Shown here: positions 10,833-20,075 of the stretch, piece after piece
Layout: each line of letters opens with the position of its first letter
How positions within the stretch are numbered: position 1 is the first letter of the stretch
Assembly (NCBI GenBank): GCA_036784855.1
Contig: JAZDSV010000039.1
Coordinates: forward strand, 82,756-146,755
Length of the DNA: 64,000 nucleotides
From: Aphelidium insulamus
Lineage: Eukaryota; Aphelidiomycota; Aphelidea; Aphelidiaceae
Reading direction: 5' to 3'
Position numbers and translations under genes: made by a program
The notes under the pieces: model-generated
Databases searched by the model: none
What the model was told of the DNA's origin: nothing
What the model saw: only the letters and a program-made list of their open reading frames with translations

Positions 10833-11109
10833 ATGTCCCTCAGGCGCGCTTTGGTCTCTGAAGGATGGCACAAGCCAATAAGTGCATCATCATTTCGTAC
10901 GTCTCGGTGACAAGGTACAGTGGAGACTGCTCTTTATTGTAGCATTTCGCTCATAGGTCCAACGCTGTTGAATGCACCACTCCCGGGTGTTGAGGGGTCG
11001 TTCAGTGTGTGACTGACACGTTCATGGAAATAAAATCAGCCAATCGAACGCCACCAAGATTCCATTTAACCGGACAGCTCATCGCAATTTTCAGTTACAT
11101 ATTTATAAG

Positions 11110-12516
11110 ATGCAGGAAGCAACGCTCAATGATTATTTGGCATACAACCCGCCGCGGCCCGTTGTACTGGCGAATAACGGTACACAGGAGGAGACCGCGT
11201 GTCCGTCGATCCCTCTCACAGTCGACGTCGAGTTATCCACTTGGACATCCTTTACGGATGATGCGCTTCGATTTGCTGACGCTATCCGCAAACGGCCGCT
11301 TGCCGCCCGTCAATCGTGGGCGCCATTGCCAAATGTGCGATACAAGCCCCTTATGGAATCCGAGGATGGAATGTGTGCCCTAATGGATCGATTCGTGACC
11401 GCGCCTCTAGAATTACTCTGTAAAGCCATCTTTGACAAGCACATCACCATCCGCTCGGTCTCCAACGTGCTTTCCCTCGCCTCGGATGCCGGAATCATTT
11501 GCTTGCCTGATGGGAAAGCAAGAGGAATGTTTTCGTACTGTGCGATCAAGTTTAAGGCGCCAGCCGTGTTTCCAGCTGTGGATGGCGGTGACTTGGTGGC
11601 CGCGTACAAGTCCGAAATTATTTCGCGGCATCAGTCGGCTCCATCGAAAGTGCCAACTCCTCAGGCCAGCGCGGAAAATAATACGTCCGAGGTTGCTGGC
11701 TCGGATGAGACGAAAGTTGTACGCGCCGTTGCACAGCTCTGGGCATACATGACTGTGAATCACTTGAAGTACGGCATTCTAACAACGATGCACGACACGT
11801 ACTTTTTTCGACAAGTGTCGCACGGAACTGGTGCAGCGAGCAAGCTGGAAGTCTCGGTTGGCATCAGCACCGGCGTCGGTCCACTGTCGCTGATGAGTGC
11901 TTGGATTTATTTAGTCAGCTTGGCCGTTGAGTCACACATTTTCACATCACCATACAATGTGCCGGATACCCCGCCTGAACCCTTTAACACAAGTGACCCA
12001 TATACGCCCCGGGAGCTTGCATTGGCGGCGATTCGTTTCACTGACCCCGGATCTTTGCTTAAAACAACTGTGCTGGCGGACATTGGGTCCACAGAGTGTC
12101 CGCAGATTGTGCACGTCAAATTATTTGACATTTCAAAAGACAAACACGCCACGGAAAAGTTTCATCGAGAACTGGCGGCATACAAGAGACTCGAGCGGCT
12201 GCAAGGATCTGTGGTACCAAAGTTGTTTGGATCGTTTTTGGCATCCGGATTTCTGTACGGCCTGTTTCTGGAGCCTTGCGGCCAGCCACTCTGTCCGTTG
12301 ATGTTTGAAGAGTACAAGGAGCATATCAGTACACTGCTGGCGCAGATCAATGCCCTTGGTGTTGCGCACGGTGATGTTGCCGCCCGCAATGTTGTCACTG
12401 ACGACAAGCGTCTCAAACTGATCGATTTCGATCACTGCTACCTGAAGTCAGATGATGAACCTGACCCCTGGGTCTGGGTGGAAAAAATATGCGCCGATTG
12501 GAATGCGTGTGACTAG
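11110..12516 (+). CDS. Crinkler-type nuclease-like / protein-kinase-like fusion
   Basis: Single exon, 468 residues. The N-terminal half resembles the restriction-endonuclease-like module of Crinkler-related proteins: a block CAIKFKAPAVF where family members usually have an E-x-K core, then QLWAYMTVNHLKYGILTTMH with YFFRQV. The C-terminal half is kinase-like: HVKLFDIS with a candidate Lys, FHRELAAYKRLERLQGSVVP, then GVAHGDVAARNVV (HGD catalytic loop) and LKLIDFDHCY (DFD instead of DFG). The protein stops soon after, so no activation-segment APE is seen. Such nuclease-kinase fusions are known from fungal and oomycete effector-like arsenals. A polyadenylation-like aataaa lies at about 12555. Activity is uncertain given the altered E-x-K and the short kinase tail. 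Confidence 0.75.
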   Translation: MQEATLNDYLAYNPPRPVVLANNGTQEETACPSIPLTVDVELSTWTSFTDDALRFADAIRKRPLAARQSWAPLPNVRYKPLMESEDGMCALMDRFVTAPLELLCKAIFDKHITIRSVSNVLSLASDAGIICLPDGKARGMFSYCAIKFKAPAVFPAVDGGDLVAAYKSEIISRHQSAPSKVPTPQASAENNTSEVAGSDETKVVRAVAQLWAYMTVNHLKYGILTTMHDTYFFRQVSHGTGAASKLEVSVGISTGVGPLSLMSAWIYLVSLAVESHIFTSPYNVPDTPPEPFNTSDPYTPRELALAAIRFTDPGSLLKTTVLADIGSTECPQIVHVKLFDISKDKHATEKFHRELAAYKRLERLQGSVVPKLFGSFLASGFLYGLFLEPCGQPLCPLMFEEYKEHISTLLAQINALGVAHGDVAARNVVTDDKRLKLIDFDHCYLKSDDEPDPWVWVEKICADWNACD

Positions 12517-12684
12517 CGGGCAAGCATTGCAGTATAAGTCATGGTTTGTTAAAGCAATAAAACTCCTCTACAATGAGCTCTGTTGTGTGTGTTGCATCCA
12601 TACTACAAGATTCTAGAGGATATTTATACTCATGGTAAAGTATATAGACAGTTTTGTGTTGTGTATTCCACAGCAGTCAGTCTG

Positions 12685-13859
12685 TCATCGAGAGCGTCGC
12701 AGGTCCGTCACAGTTCTCTGCACGGCAGCCACCGCCGCCTCCACATCCACTTCCATGTCGGCTTCGAATGTTACCTTGACGGCATACGCGTCACCGGGAT
12801 CTGCACTGGACTGGTTGTCCGTCGAGTGTCGCCACACGGGGTAAGAGCCGATCAGGACACGACCGCCGCTTGCCGACTCTGCACTGGCAAGCACGTCTGC
12901 AATGTCTCCCTCGTGCATGGCAGTGGCGTAGGCGCGTCTGACCCGCGGCCGCAATGCACCGTCACTGGCGGTGAGAGTTTGAGTGTCGGTGACAAGCCGC
13001 TCCTGGGCCACGGTGTACGACACAAACCGCGTAAGCAGGTGTCGAAACAGTGTTGGTATGCCGGGCAGCATGTGCACGCGGCCGCAAATGGCCACCGGCA
13101 CCCACGCCGGCACCTTGTGCAGATGTTCATCATCATGTTCTGTCGTGACAGCAGAACCGTAGCCAACTATACTTCCTGCCGTGCCAGATGGGTGAGAATC
13201 ATCAGTCAGCAGGAATTGTCGTTCAGACTCGGCCAGCTGTGCGGTGGGCGGCGGCGCGGCGTAAAACACGCGACTTGACGCTGGCAGCGTGCACATGCGC
13301 ATGCGGGCCGGTGTCACGGGGACCGCGGGCCACTTCACGTGTTCAAAGTAGTGCCGCATGCGGTCGGCGGTGGGTTGGTGCAGCGACAGTGCGCCGCCGT
13401 CAAATGCCCTGGCCACGCCGGCATACGTGACGTCGTCGTGCGTGGGCCCTATACATGTAGTGGTGGTGAGTGTGGTTTGCCGCATACAGTGTGCGGCACT
13501 GACCAACTCCACCGCTGGTCACCACCAGCTCGTGAGTGGCTGCCAGGTGTCGCGCGGCTTCAGCAATCTCTTCCTCGATGTCGGGCACCACCAGCAGCCG
13601 CCTCAGCGACCACCCTGCCGCGAAGCATTGCTCGGCTGCACGCACAGGCCGTTGTTGTTAGCCTACATGTCCTCCACTCACAGCCACACACCCACAACAC
13701 CTGGCACCCACCGAGAAAGTGGCCGTTGGTGTCGAGCGTGCTGCCAGCCAGTATCTCGTTGCCTATGATGAGGCCGGCGACAGTTTTGCGGGGTCGCCGC
13801 CGCTGTGCACCAGCACCACCAGCACCACTGACACCGCGGTGCGCCACTGCTATACTCAT
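12685..13859 (-). CDS. Molybdopterin-binding (MoCF/CinA-like) domain protein, FAD-synthase N-terminal type
   Basis: Minus-strand exons 13859-13712, 13635-13504 and 13448-12685 give 347 residues; both introns (76 and 55 nt) are GT-AG, phase 1. The MoCF fold is shown by VAGLIIGNEILAGSTLDTN near the N-terminus, then ELVVTSGGVGPTHDDVTYAG, the TSGG.GPT.DD signature. This architecture is the N-terminal half of eukaryotic FAD synthase (FLAD1). The C-terminal PAPS-reductase-like adenylyltransferase half is absent, as in stand-alone MoCF proteins. FAD hydrolase or a related nucleotide role is family inference. The gene is divergent from the MST kinase and its first exon lies inside the 0.6-kb direct repeat. 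A longer start at 13952 is possible. Confidence 0.85.
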
Positions 13860-14454
13860 ACCGCGACACAGTGAACCGATATTGCGCACTGTGCAGCTTC
13901 CGTGGTGCCCAGCTCTTGCCAATGTCGAGCCCGTGTGCCACAGATGCCGCATTGCGTGTCTGCGTGTCGGCGTGTGCCTCCTGTCGTATTTATAGGCGCG
14001 GTGTTGTCACGCACTACAGGCACACGGATATATACTATATACACACACAGAGAGCGCGTCCCTTCCCCTCCACACAGACACAACCCACAGAGACGTCTAC
14101 ACCCTTCACAGACACCCACACACAGACACGCCAAACTATGAGCGACACGTTTCGACTGAGTGCGGAGGAGTTGCGCAAGAACCCGGCCGCCGTATTCACA
14201 CTGTTGGACAAGCTGGGTGAAGGGTTGGTCCCTACAGTGACAGACACACTTAACACTCAACAAACATTAACACGCCATTGTATCGCGCGCTAGATCCTAC
14301 GGAGCCGTGTACAAGGCCATGCACAAGGCCACGGGGCTGGTGGTGGCGTGCAAGATTGTGCCGGTGGACAACGATCTGGAAGACCTGCTGAAGGAGATCA
14401 ACGTGATGACCGACTGTGACAACGACTCCATCGTGCGGCTCTACGGCAGCTTTT
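13846..14454. repeat. 609-bp direct repeat, left copy
   Basis: Nearly identical to 17373-17979, with a few substitutions and small indels such as one TA unit in a TATA-rich stretch. It spans the first exon of the MoCF gene, the shared divergent promoter and the first two exons of the MST kinase. The left copy is the one attached to the complete MoCF gene; the right copy is attached to the complete kinase. The two bracket a 2.9-kb segment. Confidence 0.9.
14138..14454 (+). pseudogene. Truncated 5' copy of the MST/Hippo kinase gene
   Basis: Exon 1 (14138-14223) and the start of exon 2 (14294 onward) match the complete gene at 17666 almost base for base, including the intron that restores LGEGSYGAVYK. 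Homology stops abruptly after the YGSF codons at about 14454, where unrelated repeat sequence begins. Catalytic loop, activation segment and SARAH domain are all missing, so it cannot encode a kinase. Confidence 0.9.
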
Positions 14455-14479
14455 GGTTATGCAGAGGATGGGTTCTGGT

Positions 14480-15215
14480 GGTAGTTTAAGCAACAAACTC
14501 AGACCGGTTATTATCTATCTTAATGACGCAACAATGTCATCGTTTAAGGCTGTCAGTCTGACCCAGCGGCCCTTTTACTCAAGTTTTATTATCACCTTCT
14601 TTGGTGCAGAAGTACATCAATGGGCGCTTTTTGTCCTGGCCGCAGTTCACCCTTGCCAGTCTGCCAAGTTTATACCTTGCACGATTAATGCATCGATATC
14701 AGCTCGTGTGTCGATAAGCCGTACGGCGCTATCCTTGTTGCCAAATCCTCTATGAAAATTTCTGACATGCCAACATGAGCCGACGTCAAGCAGTACAACA
14801 TATAAATTCAGCAAGACCAATGTATGACGCCAGCGAATGCATGCAACTGTGATGATTATCAATGCTAACTCAAATAATGACAGTATCGAACGATATTCAT
14901 GGTTTGGGGACGTTAGCGCCGATCTACAGCAACTGGCGCTAGTGTATTATCCCACCTTATGTAATTAGCATAGTCAACAGATTCGAATAGAATCGTGGAA
15001 GTTACTGCAACGTCTCCCCACTTCTTGTATATGTATTGCTCTCTATTACGATGCCACTTATATAGCTGCGCTGTGGTTGCATGCATTATTCATTATAACT
15101 GTATATGTGTCGCAAACGGTTGACGCGGCCGTTTTAAGCAATCAACGCTCATTGGTGTTCTAAGTTTTCAACGCTGGCTTCTGATTGGTAAATAAAATTT
15201 AAACCGGTCCTGTAG
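14480..15215. repeat. Dispersed non-coding repeat, copy A
   Basis: About 735 bp, aligned over its length with 15372-16221 at clearly diverged but unmistakable similarity. Shared blocks include gtacatcaatgggcgc, gatgattatcaatgctaact, ttactgcaacgtctc and ctggcttctgattggtaa. No convincing coding potential and no obvious terminal inverted repeats. Confidence 0.75.
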
Positions 15216-15371
15216 CCATATTTGAAAAAAATTCAAGTTGAACAACGCACCTACACGTCGCACGGATGATTTTAGTTGTCAGCGACGTCGATTTTGTTTA
15301 TGGTCGCAGGCGCGGTGAGATGTTATCGCGTCTAGTATGCGATTTGAAGTACATAAGAATGTGTTCAGCTT

Positions 15372-16221
15372 GTAGTTTAGACAAAATCAGTCCGATACCT
15401 ATCTTAATAACGCAACGATGTCAACTTTTAAGGCTTGTTACTTTTTATTCGGCGGCCCTTTAATCTGAATTTGTGGTTACCTTTCTTGGCTTCTTTGTCC
15501 AGTAGTACATCAATGGGCGCGCTGTATTCTAGCCACAGATGTATTCGTGACAGTCGCCAGGATTTTAGCTGCGCTCATTAATGTATCAATATCAGCCAGT
15601 GTATAGAGAAGCTGTACGGCACTATCCTGGTGCCGACTCCTCGTGTAAGTAAACTTCTGACATGCCGAAATGAACGTGCCGATATCAAGCATTACAATAC
15701 ATAAATTCAGCAAAACCAATGTATAACGCCAGCGATGCATGCAACTTGTGATGATTATCAATGCTAACTCAATAATGACATTATGGAGCGGTTGTCATGG
15801 TTTGGTGACGTTAGCGCAGATCTACAGCACATGGCGCTAGTGTATTATTCCAACAATATGTAACATGCATAGTCAACACAATATTGTCGCATAGCTCGTG
15901 TAAGTTACTGCAACGTCTCGCCACTTCTTACATATGTAGCGCACTATATTGCAATGTCATTTATGTAGCTGCGCTGTGGTTGCATGAATTATTGATGATA
16001 GCTGTATGGTGTCACAAACGTTCGAAAGGCCGTTTTAAACACTCAACGCTCATTGGTAGTTTAAACACTGGCAAAAAATTGGTCAGGCCATTGTTGATCG
16101 AACTCGCCAGCTGGGACGTTCTGGTCTGCCAATTTAATTGTAAATAAAATTAATTTTTCTGCAAAAAAAAAAACAAAAAAAAACACTGGCTTCTGATTGG
16201 TAATTTAAACCGGTGCCTATA
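15372..16221. repeat. Dispersed non-coding repeat, copy B (interrupted)
   Basis: Second copy of the repeat at 14480-15215, in the same orientation. It is longer because an A-tailed fragment (16072-16180) has inserted near its 3' end. Removing that insertion and one target-site copy makes the two repeats collinear again through cactggcttctgattgg. Confidence 0.75.
16063..16189 (+). mobile_element. A-tailed retroposed fragment 1 with 9-bp target duplication
   Basis: Element 16072-16180, flanked on both sides by AAACACTGG (16063-16071 and 16181-16189). It ends with gtaaataaaattaattt and an A-rich tail interrupted by a C. The body is nearly identical to 19885-19965. The empty site is visible in the sister repeat (cgctggcttctgattgg at 15171 onward). 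A poly(A)-signal-like motif, A tail and target duplication indicate LINE-type reverse transcription of a transcript 3' end, or a short SINE. The source gene is not in the window. Confidence 0.85.
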
Positions 16222-16308
16222 TGATTTGACGCCCGATTTGACGGCCTTTTTTCACGTTTTCACCCGCCACTCTATTCTCTCTTCGCAAACGAAAATACAC
16301 CAAACGAA

Positions 16309-17184
16309 ATGAAAATCGCCGTCGTGATCTCAGCAATTGCGTATGCAGCTGATGCAGCACCAGTGATCTCAGCACTGCTAGCATCATCGAAATCGGTTGG
16401 CGCTGCAGGCCATATTGTGCCAGAGGGGCTGAGATACAGACCTGGAAATTTTCGCGGTACCGTGCTGGCGCGCGGGAACGACCAACAAAATACGGCTGCG
16501 TTTCTCGATGAAACTGCAGTTGAACTGCTAGAGGGAGATGCCGATTCTGGCATCAATGTAACCGGCGAAGACCCTCAATTGGCGGAGCTTGAGCGTTATC
16601 TCGCGTCGACTGATGGCGGAACCAATGACGCCCGTATCATCACAGAAGAGCCAAAATTGGTTGATATACGTCCCGAGGTCGCAGATCAACGGGGTTTTAG
16701 CGACCGTCGATACTCATACCGTGGTCGCAATATGCCATTTGGTAACGGTGGTGTCTTAAACGTAGATTTGAGAAACGGCGGATACGTCTGTTCTGTCGTT
16801 GGAGGAACGCAACCGACACGGAAGGACATGGAAAACTTGTTAAAAGATTATCCTGGTGCATCAGTGAAATGGTTGAAGGGGGAAAGCGAGCGCACTCAGA
16901 TAGGCTATGATGCCGATGGCAACGTGAACTATGTTCGCCATGGGGAAGAGAAAAAACGGTGCTGCTGCGTCTGTCCGTGGGTTCAGGCATATGTCCCCGG
17001 CACTGAAGCTGAAGTAACTTGCACGAAGATAGTGTATGAAGAAATTTGTGACCAGGCCGGTAAAAACTGCCACACGTCGCCCGTGCCAACGACTGTGTAT
17101 GCCACCACTTACCCGACTATTGAGATCGAAAGATGTTGCAACTGCTGCGGAAAAGAAGTTGTCCACTTTTTGGGTCTAATCTAG
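16309..17184 (+). CDS. Predicted secreted protein with Cys-rich C-terminus
   Basis: Single exon, 291 residues. The N-terminus MKIAVVISAIAYAADAAPV is a plausible signal peptide. The middle part is acidic and Gly-rich with no motif I recognise. The C-terminal third carries cysteine clusters KRCCCVCPW, EVTCTKIVYEEICDQAGKNC and ERCCNCCGKE, which could bind metal or form disulfides. The gene lies within the 2.9-kb segment inserted between the two copies of the kinase 5' end, so it probably arrived with that segment. Function unknown; secretion is inferred from the leader only. Confidence 0.65.
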   Translation: MKIAVVISAIAYAADAAPVISALLASSKSVGAAGHIVPEGLRYRPGNFRGTVLARGNDQQNTAAFLDETAVELLEGDADSGINVTGEDPQLAELERYLASTDGGTNDARIITEEPKLVDIRPEVADQRGFSDRRYSYRGRNMPFGNGGVLNVDLRNGGYVCSVVGGTQPTRKDMENLLKDYPGASVKWLKGESERTQIGYDADGNVNYVRHGEEKKRCCCVCPWVQAYVPGTEAEVTCTKIVYEEICDQAGKNCHTSPVPTTVYATTYPTIEIERCCNCCGKEVVHFLGLI

Positions 17185-17372
17185 CCGACAATATTGAACG
17201 TTCGCCCTTGAATGGCGTATCAAATCATCAACTATCACTATCAACTTGGGGCTCGGCGCTGGTCGGGTTTCAACTTTTTCTATAGAATAAATTGCTGGAA
17301 CGGCACCGTGTTTTGTCACAAATAGATAGCGTAGCTGGTGCATTTAACCAAAGTAACTGGTTTACCGTAACA

Positions 17373-17979
17373 ACTGCTACACTCATGCCGCGACACAGAG
17401 TACCGATATTGCGTACTGTGCAGCGTCCGTGGTGCCCAGCTCTTGCCAATGTCGAGCCCGTGTGCCACAGATGCCGCATTGCGTGTCTGCGAGTCTGCGT
17501 GTGCCTCCTGTCGTATTTATAGGCGCGGTGTTGTCACGCACTACAGGCACACGGATATATATACTATATACACACACAGAGAGCGCGTCCCTTCCCCTCC
17601 ACACAGACACAACCCACAGAGACGTCTACACCCGCACAGACACCCACACACAGACACGCCAAACTATGAGCGACACGTTTCGACTGAGTGCCGAGGAGTT
17701 GCGCAAGAACCCGGCCGCCGTATTCACACTGTTGGACAAGCTGGGTGAAGGGTTGGTCCCTACAGTGACAGACACACTTAACGTTCACACATTAACACGC
17801 CATTGTATCGCGCGCTAGATCCTACGGAGCCGTGTACAAGGCCATGCACAAGGCCACGGGGCTGGTGGTGGCGTGCAAGATTGTGCCGGTGGACAACGAT
17901 CTGGAAGACCTGTTGAAGGAGATCAACGTGATGACCGACTGTGACAACGACTCCATCGTGCGGCTCTACGGCAGCTTTT
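17373..17979. repeat. 607-bp direct repeat, right copy
   Basis: Partner of 13846-14454. Upstream of it the sequence is unrelated to the MoCF gene; the minus-strand reading starts like the MoCF protein (MSVAV) and then runs into foreign sequence. Downstream it continues into the complete MST kinase. Differences from the left copy are few, so the duplication is recent or gene-converted. Confidence 0.9.
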
Positions 17980-19730
17980 ACCGCGATGACCGCCTCAGTG
18001 TTGGTTACAATTATCGGTATCTCTATGTATACATACTAATCCACATGTGCAGATATTCAGTATGTCTTCAGAGTACTTTGATATATTCATTTGATGATCT
18101 GTGTGCGGCAGTCGAGTACTGCGCGGCCGGTTCCGTGGCAGACATGATGCGGCTGTGCCACTCCACAATGTCGGAACAGGAGATTGCCGTAATTGTGCGC
18201 GGTGCTCTGCACGGCCTCTCCTACCTGCATGAGCGTCGTAAAATACACCGTGACATCAAGGTGGGATTGTTATTAATCTAGCAACTCATAACTCATTAAA
18301 CAGGCTGGTAATATCTTGCTGAACTTGCGTGGAGAGTCCAAGCTGGGCAAGTTGACAGAAATTTCATCTATATGTTAATTCATATGTCTGCAGCCGATTT
18401 CGGTGTGGCCGGGCAACTGTCAGACACGGTGGCCAAGCGCAACACAGTTATTGGCACTCCATTCTGGTATCCATTCTGGAAAGATTTAGTTCGCAATTAA
18501 TGACTAGGATGGCACCGGAGATCATACAAGAAGTTGGTTATGGCACGGCAGCAGACATTTGGTCACTGGGCATAACTTGCATTGAGATGGCAGAGGGCAA
18601 GTTGTAGATGCTATTGACACCATCTAATGCACAGGCCGTCCACCGCACCACAACATTCATCCGATGAGGGCAAGTTTTGCAACGGTATCAACTTGATCAA
18701 CTTAATTACTTAATAGGCAATATTCATTATTCCAACACGTCCACCACCAGTGCTGGAACATAAGGATAAATTTACACCGCAGTTTAATGCATTTATTGCC
18801 CGCTGCCTGGTCAAGGATCCGAGTCAACGTGCAACAGCTTCGCAGCTATTGGCCGTGCGTTGATGCCTTTACCTGTTATTGTCTGTGACTAATTGTAATA
18901 ACCGCCAGGATCCATTTGTTGCTCGCGCACCTAGTGTGGCGATACTGCAAGAAAAAGTGCAGCGCACGGCTGAACTCATCGCTCAAGGTGCTCTCAATGC
19001 CGACAGCAGCGAGAGCGATGAAGAGGTGCGTTGCAACTCGAGCATAGCCTAAATGTACATCCATTGATACGCATTGTAGGCGGCGGACACTGGGACCGGC
19101 TCTGGGGTAAACACGAAATGAGATTCTTCATATATGCGGCTCATATGCCCGTAGGTTGATGAGTATGGGACGGCTCGCGTTGGCCAGCTCATTGAGGACA
19201 GCACCGGCACTATGCGCCCCGCGCGTGCCGGAGATGGCGGCAGCGGCGATGACGAGTCCAGCGGCACCATGGTCATCAATAGCGGTGTCAGCTCTGGTTC
19301 CGTCACGATGAACAATCAGCAGCAACAGCAACAGGATTACACGCCAGCATTCAGCCGGCTAATCATTGGCGGCTCGGCGAACAGCGCGTCCATCAAGAAT
19401 CCCGGCAAGCAGCAGCAGCAGCAGTCCAAGAAGGCTACAGATGACGACCCATACTCCACAAGGAAGCCGGCGCCGCGACAGACACCAGCCACCAAGTCCA
19501 AGGCGTCCAACGAGAACCTGACCACTGCTAACAGTAACAGTTACAACAGGGAGCCGCCACCCTCCAGCGGCAGCTCGGACGGCAACGGATCCGAGGAGCT
19601 GAATGAGATGCTGAAGGCACTCGAGGCCAATATGGAGAAGGAGATTGCGCAGATCCGCGCAAAGTACGAGAAGAAACGCGCGCCCATCATCGAGGCCATC
19701 CACGCCAAGCGTCCCGGCGCGGCCATGTGA
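17666..19730 (+). CDS. Hippo/MST (Ste20, GCK-II) kinase with SARAH domain
   Basis: Core kinase of the Hippo pathway. Twelve exons: 17666-17751, 17819-17999, 18053-18059, 18112-18260, 18304-18346, 18394-18466, 18508-18596, 18635-18669, 18717-18854, 18909-19025, 19080-19106, 19155-19730; 506 residues. Motifs: [15 protein letters not shown] (Gly loop), VVACKIVP (Lys), [85 protein letters not shown] and [16 protein letters not shown]. The C-terminus has a Gln/Ser-rich linker and a SARAH helix ([20 protein letters not shown] ... [13 protein letters not shown]). Three introns (18347, 18597, 18670) start GCAAGT; reading them as GT introns breaks DFG, GRPP or MRAIF. Exon 3 is only 7 nt. Confidence 0.95.
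18053..18059 (+). other. 7-nt microexon of the MST kinase
   Basis: Bases ATATTCA lie between intron 18000-18052 (GTTGGT...GTGCAG) and intron 18060-18111 (GTATGT...CGGCAG), both of normal length for this genome. With the microexon the protein reads DDRLSIFIEYCAAGS, matching the kinase hinge pattern L-x-I-x-x-EYC. Without it the frame fails or the hinge is lost. The unspliced frame is open and would hide it. Confidence 0.8.
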
Positions 19731-19833
19731 TCTGGCAAATCTTGTTAGATCTCATAGAGAGAGAGTTGTTGACTAGTTGTGCTACTGTGATATTATACAT
19801 ATTATGTACACACTTGTCTAGCCAGGCATAAAT

Positions 19834-20007
19834 AACACAGCTATACACCGGGCACATCAGAGGCTGCAATTCATCACAATGCAGCAAATTGGTCATGCCA
19901 TTGTTGATCGAACTCGCCAGCTGGGACGTTCTGGTCTGCCAATTTAATTGTAAATAAAATTAATTTAAAAAATAAAAAATAAAAAAAAAACAAAAAAAAA
20001 CACAGCT
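19834..20007 (+). mobile_element. A-tailed retroposed fragment 2 with 9-bp target duplication
   Basis: Element 19843-19998, flanked by AACACAGCT at 19834-19842 and 19999-20007. It shares its last part with the element at 16072 and reaches about 40 bp further 5', as expected for independent 5' truncations. Both end in similar A-rich tails broken by a C. It sits about 70 bp upstream of the ERGIC3 start codon, likely in the promoter or 5' UTR. Confidence 0.8.
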
Positions 20008-20075
20008 TTGTGGGTGAAGATTTCTGTATCAAGCTCTGCACGGACAAAGACAGACAACACTCACTCCATCATATA

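Noticed and set aside
17832..18281. Uninterrupted kinase frame from the hinge to HRDIK
   Set aside because: Would put about 30 foreign hydrophobic residues in the hinge; two canonical introns and a 7-nt exon restore the kinase consensus.
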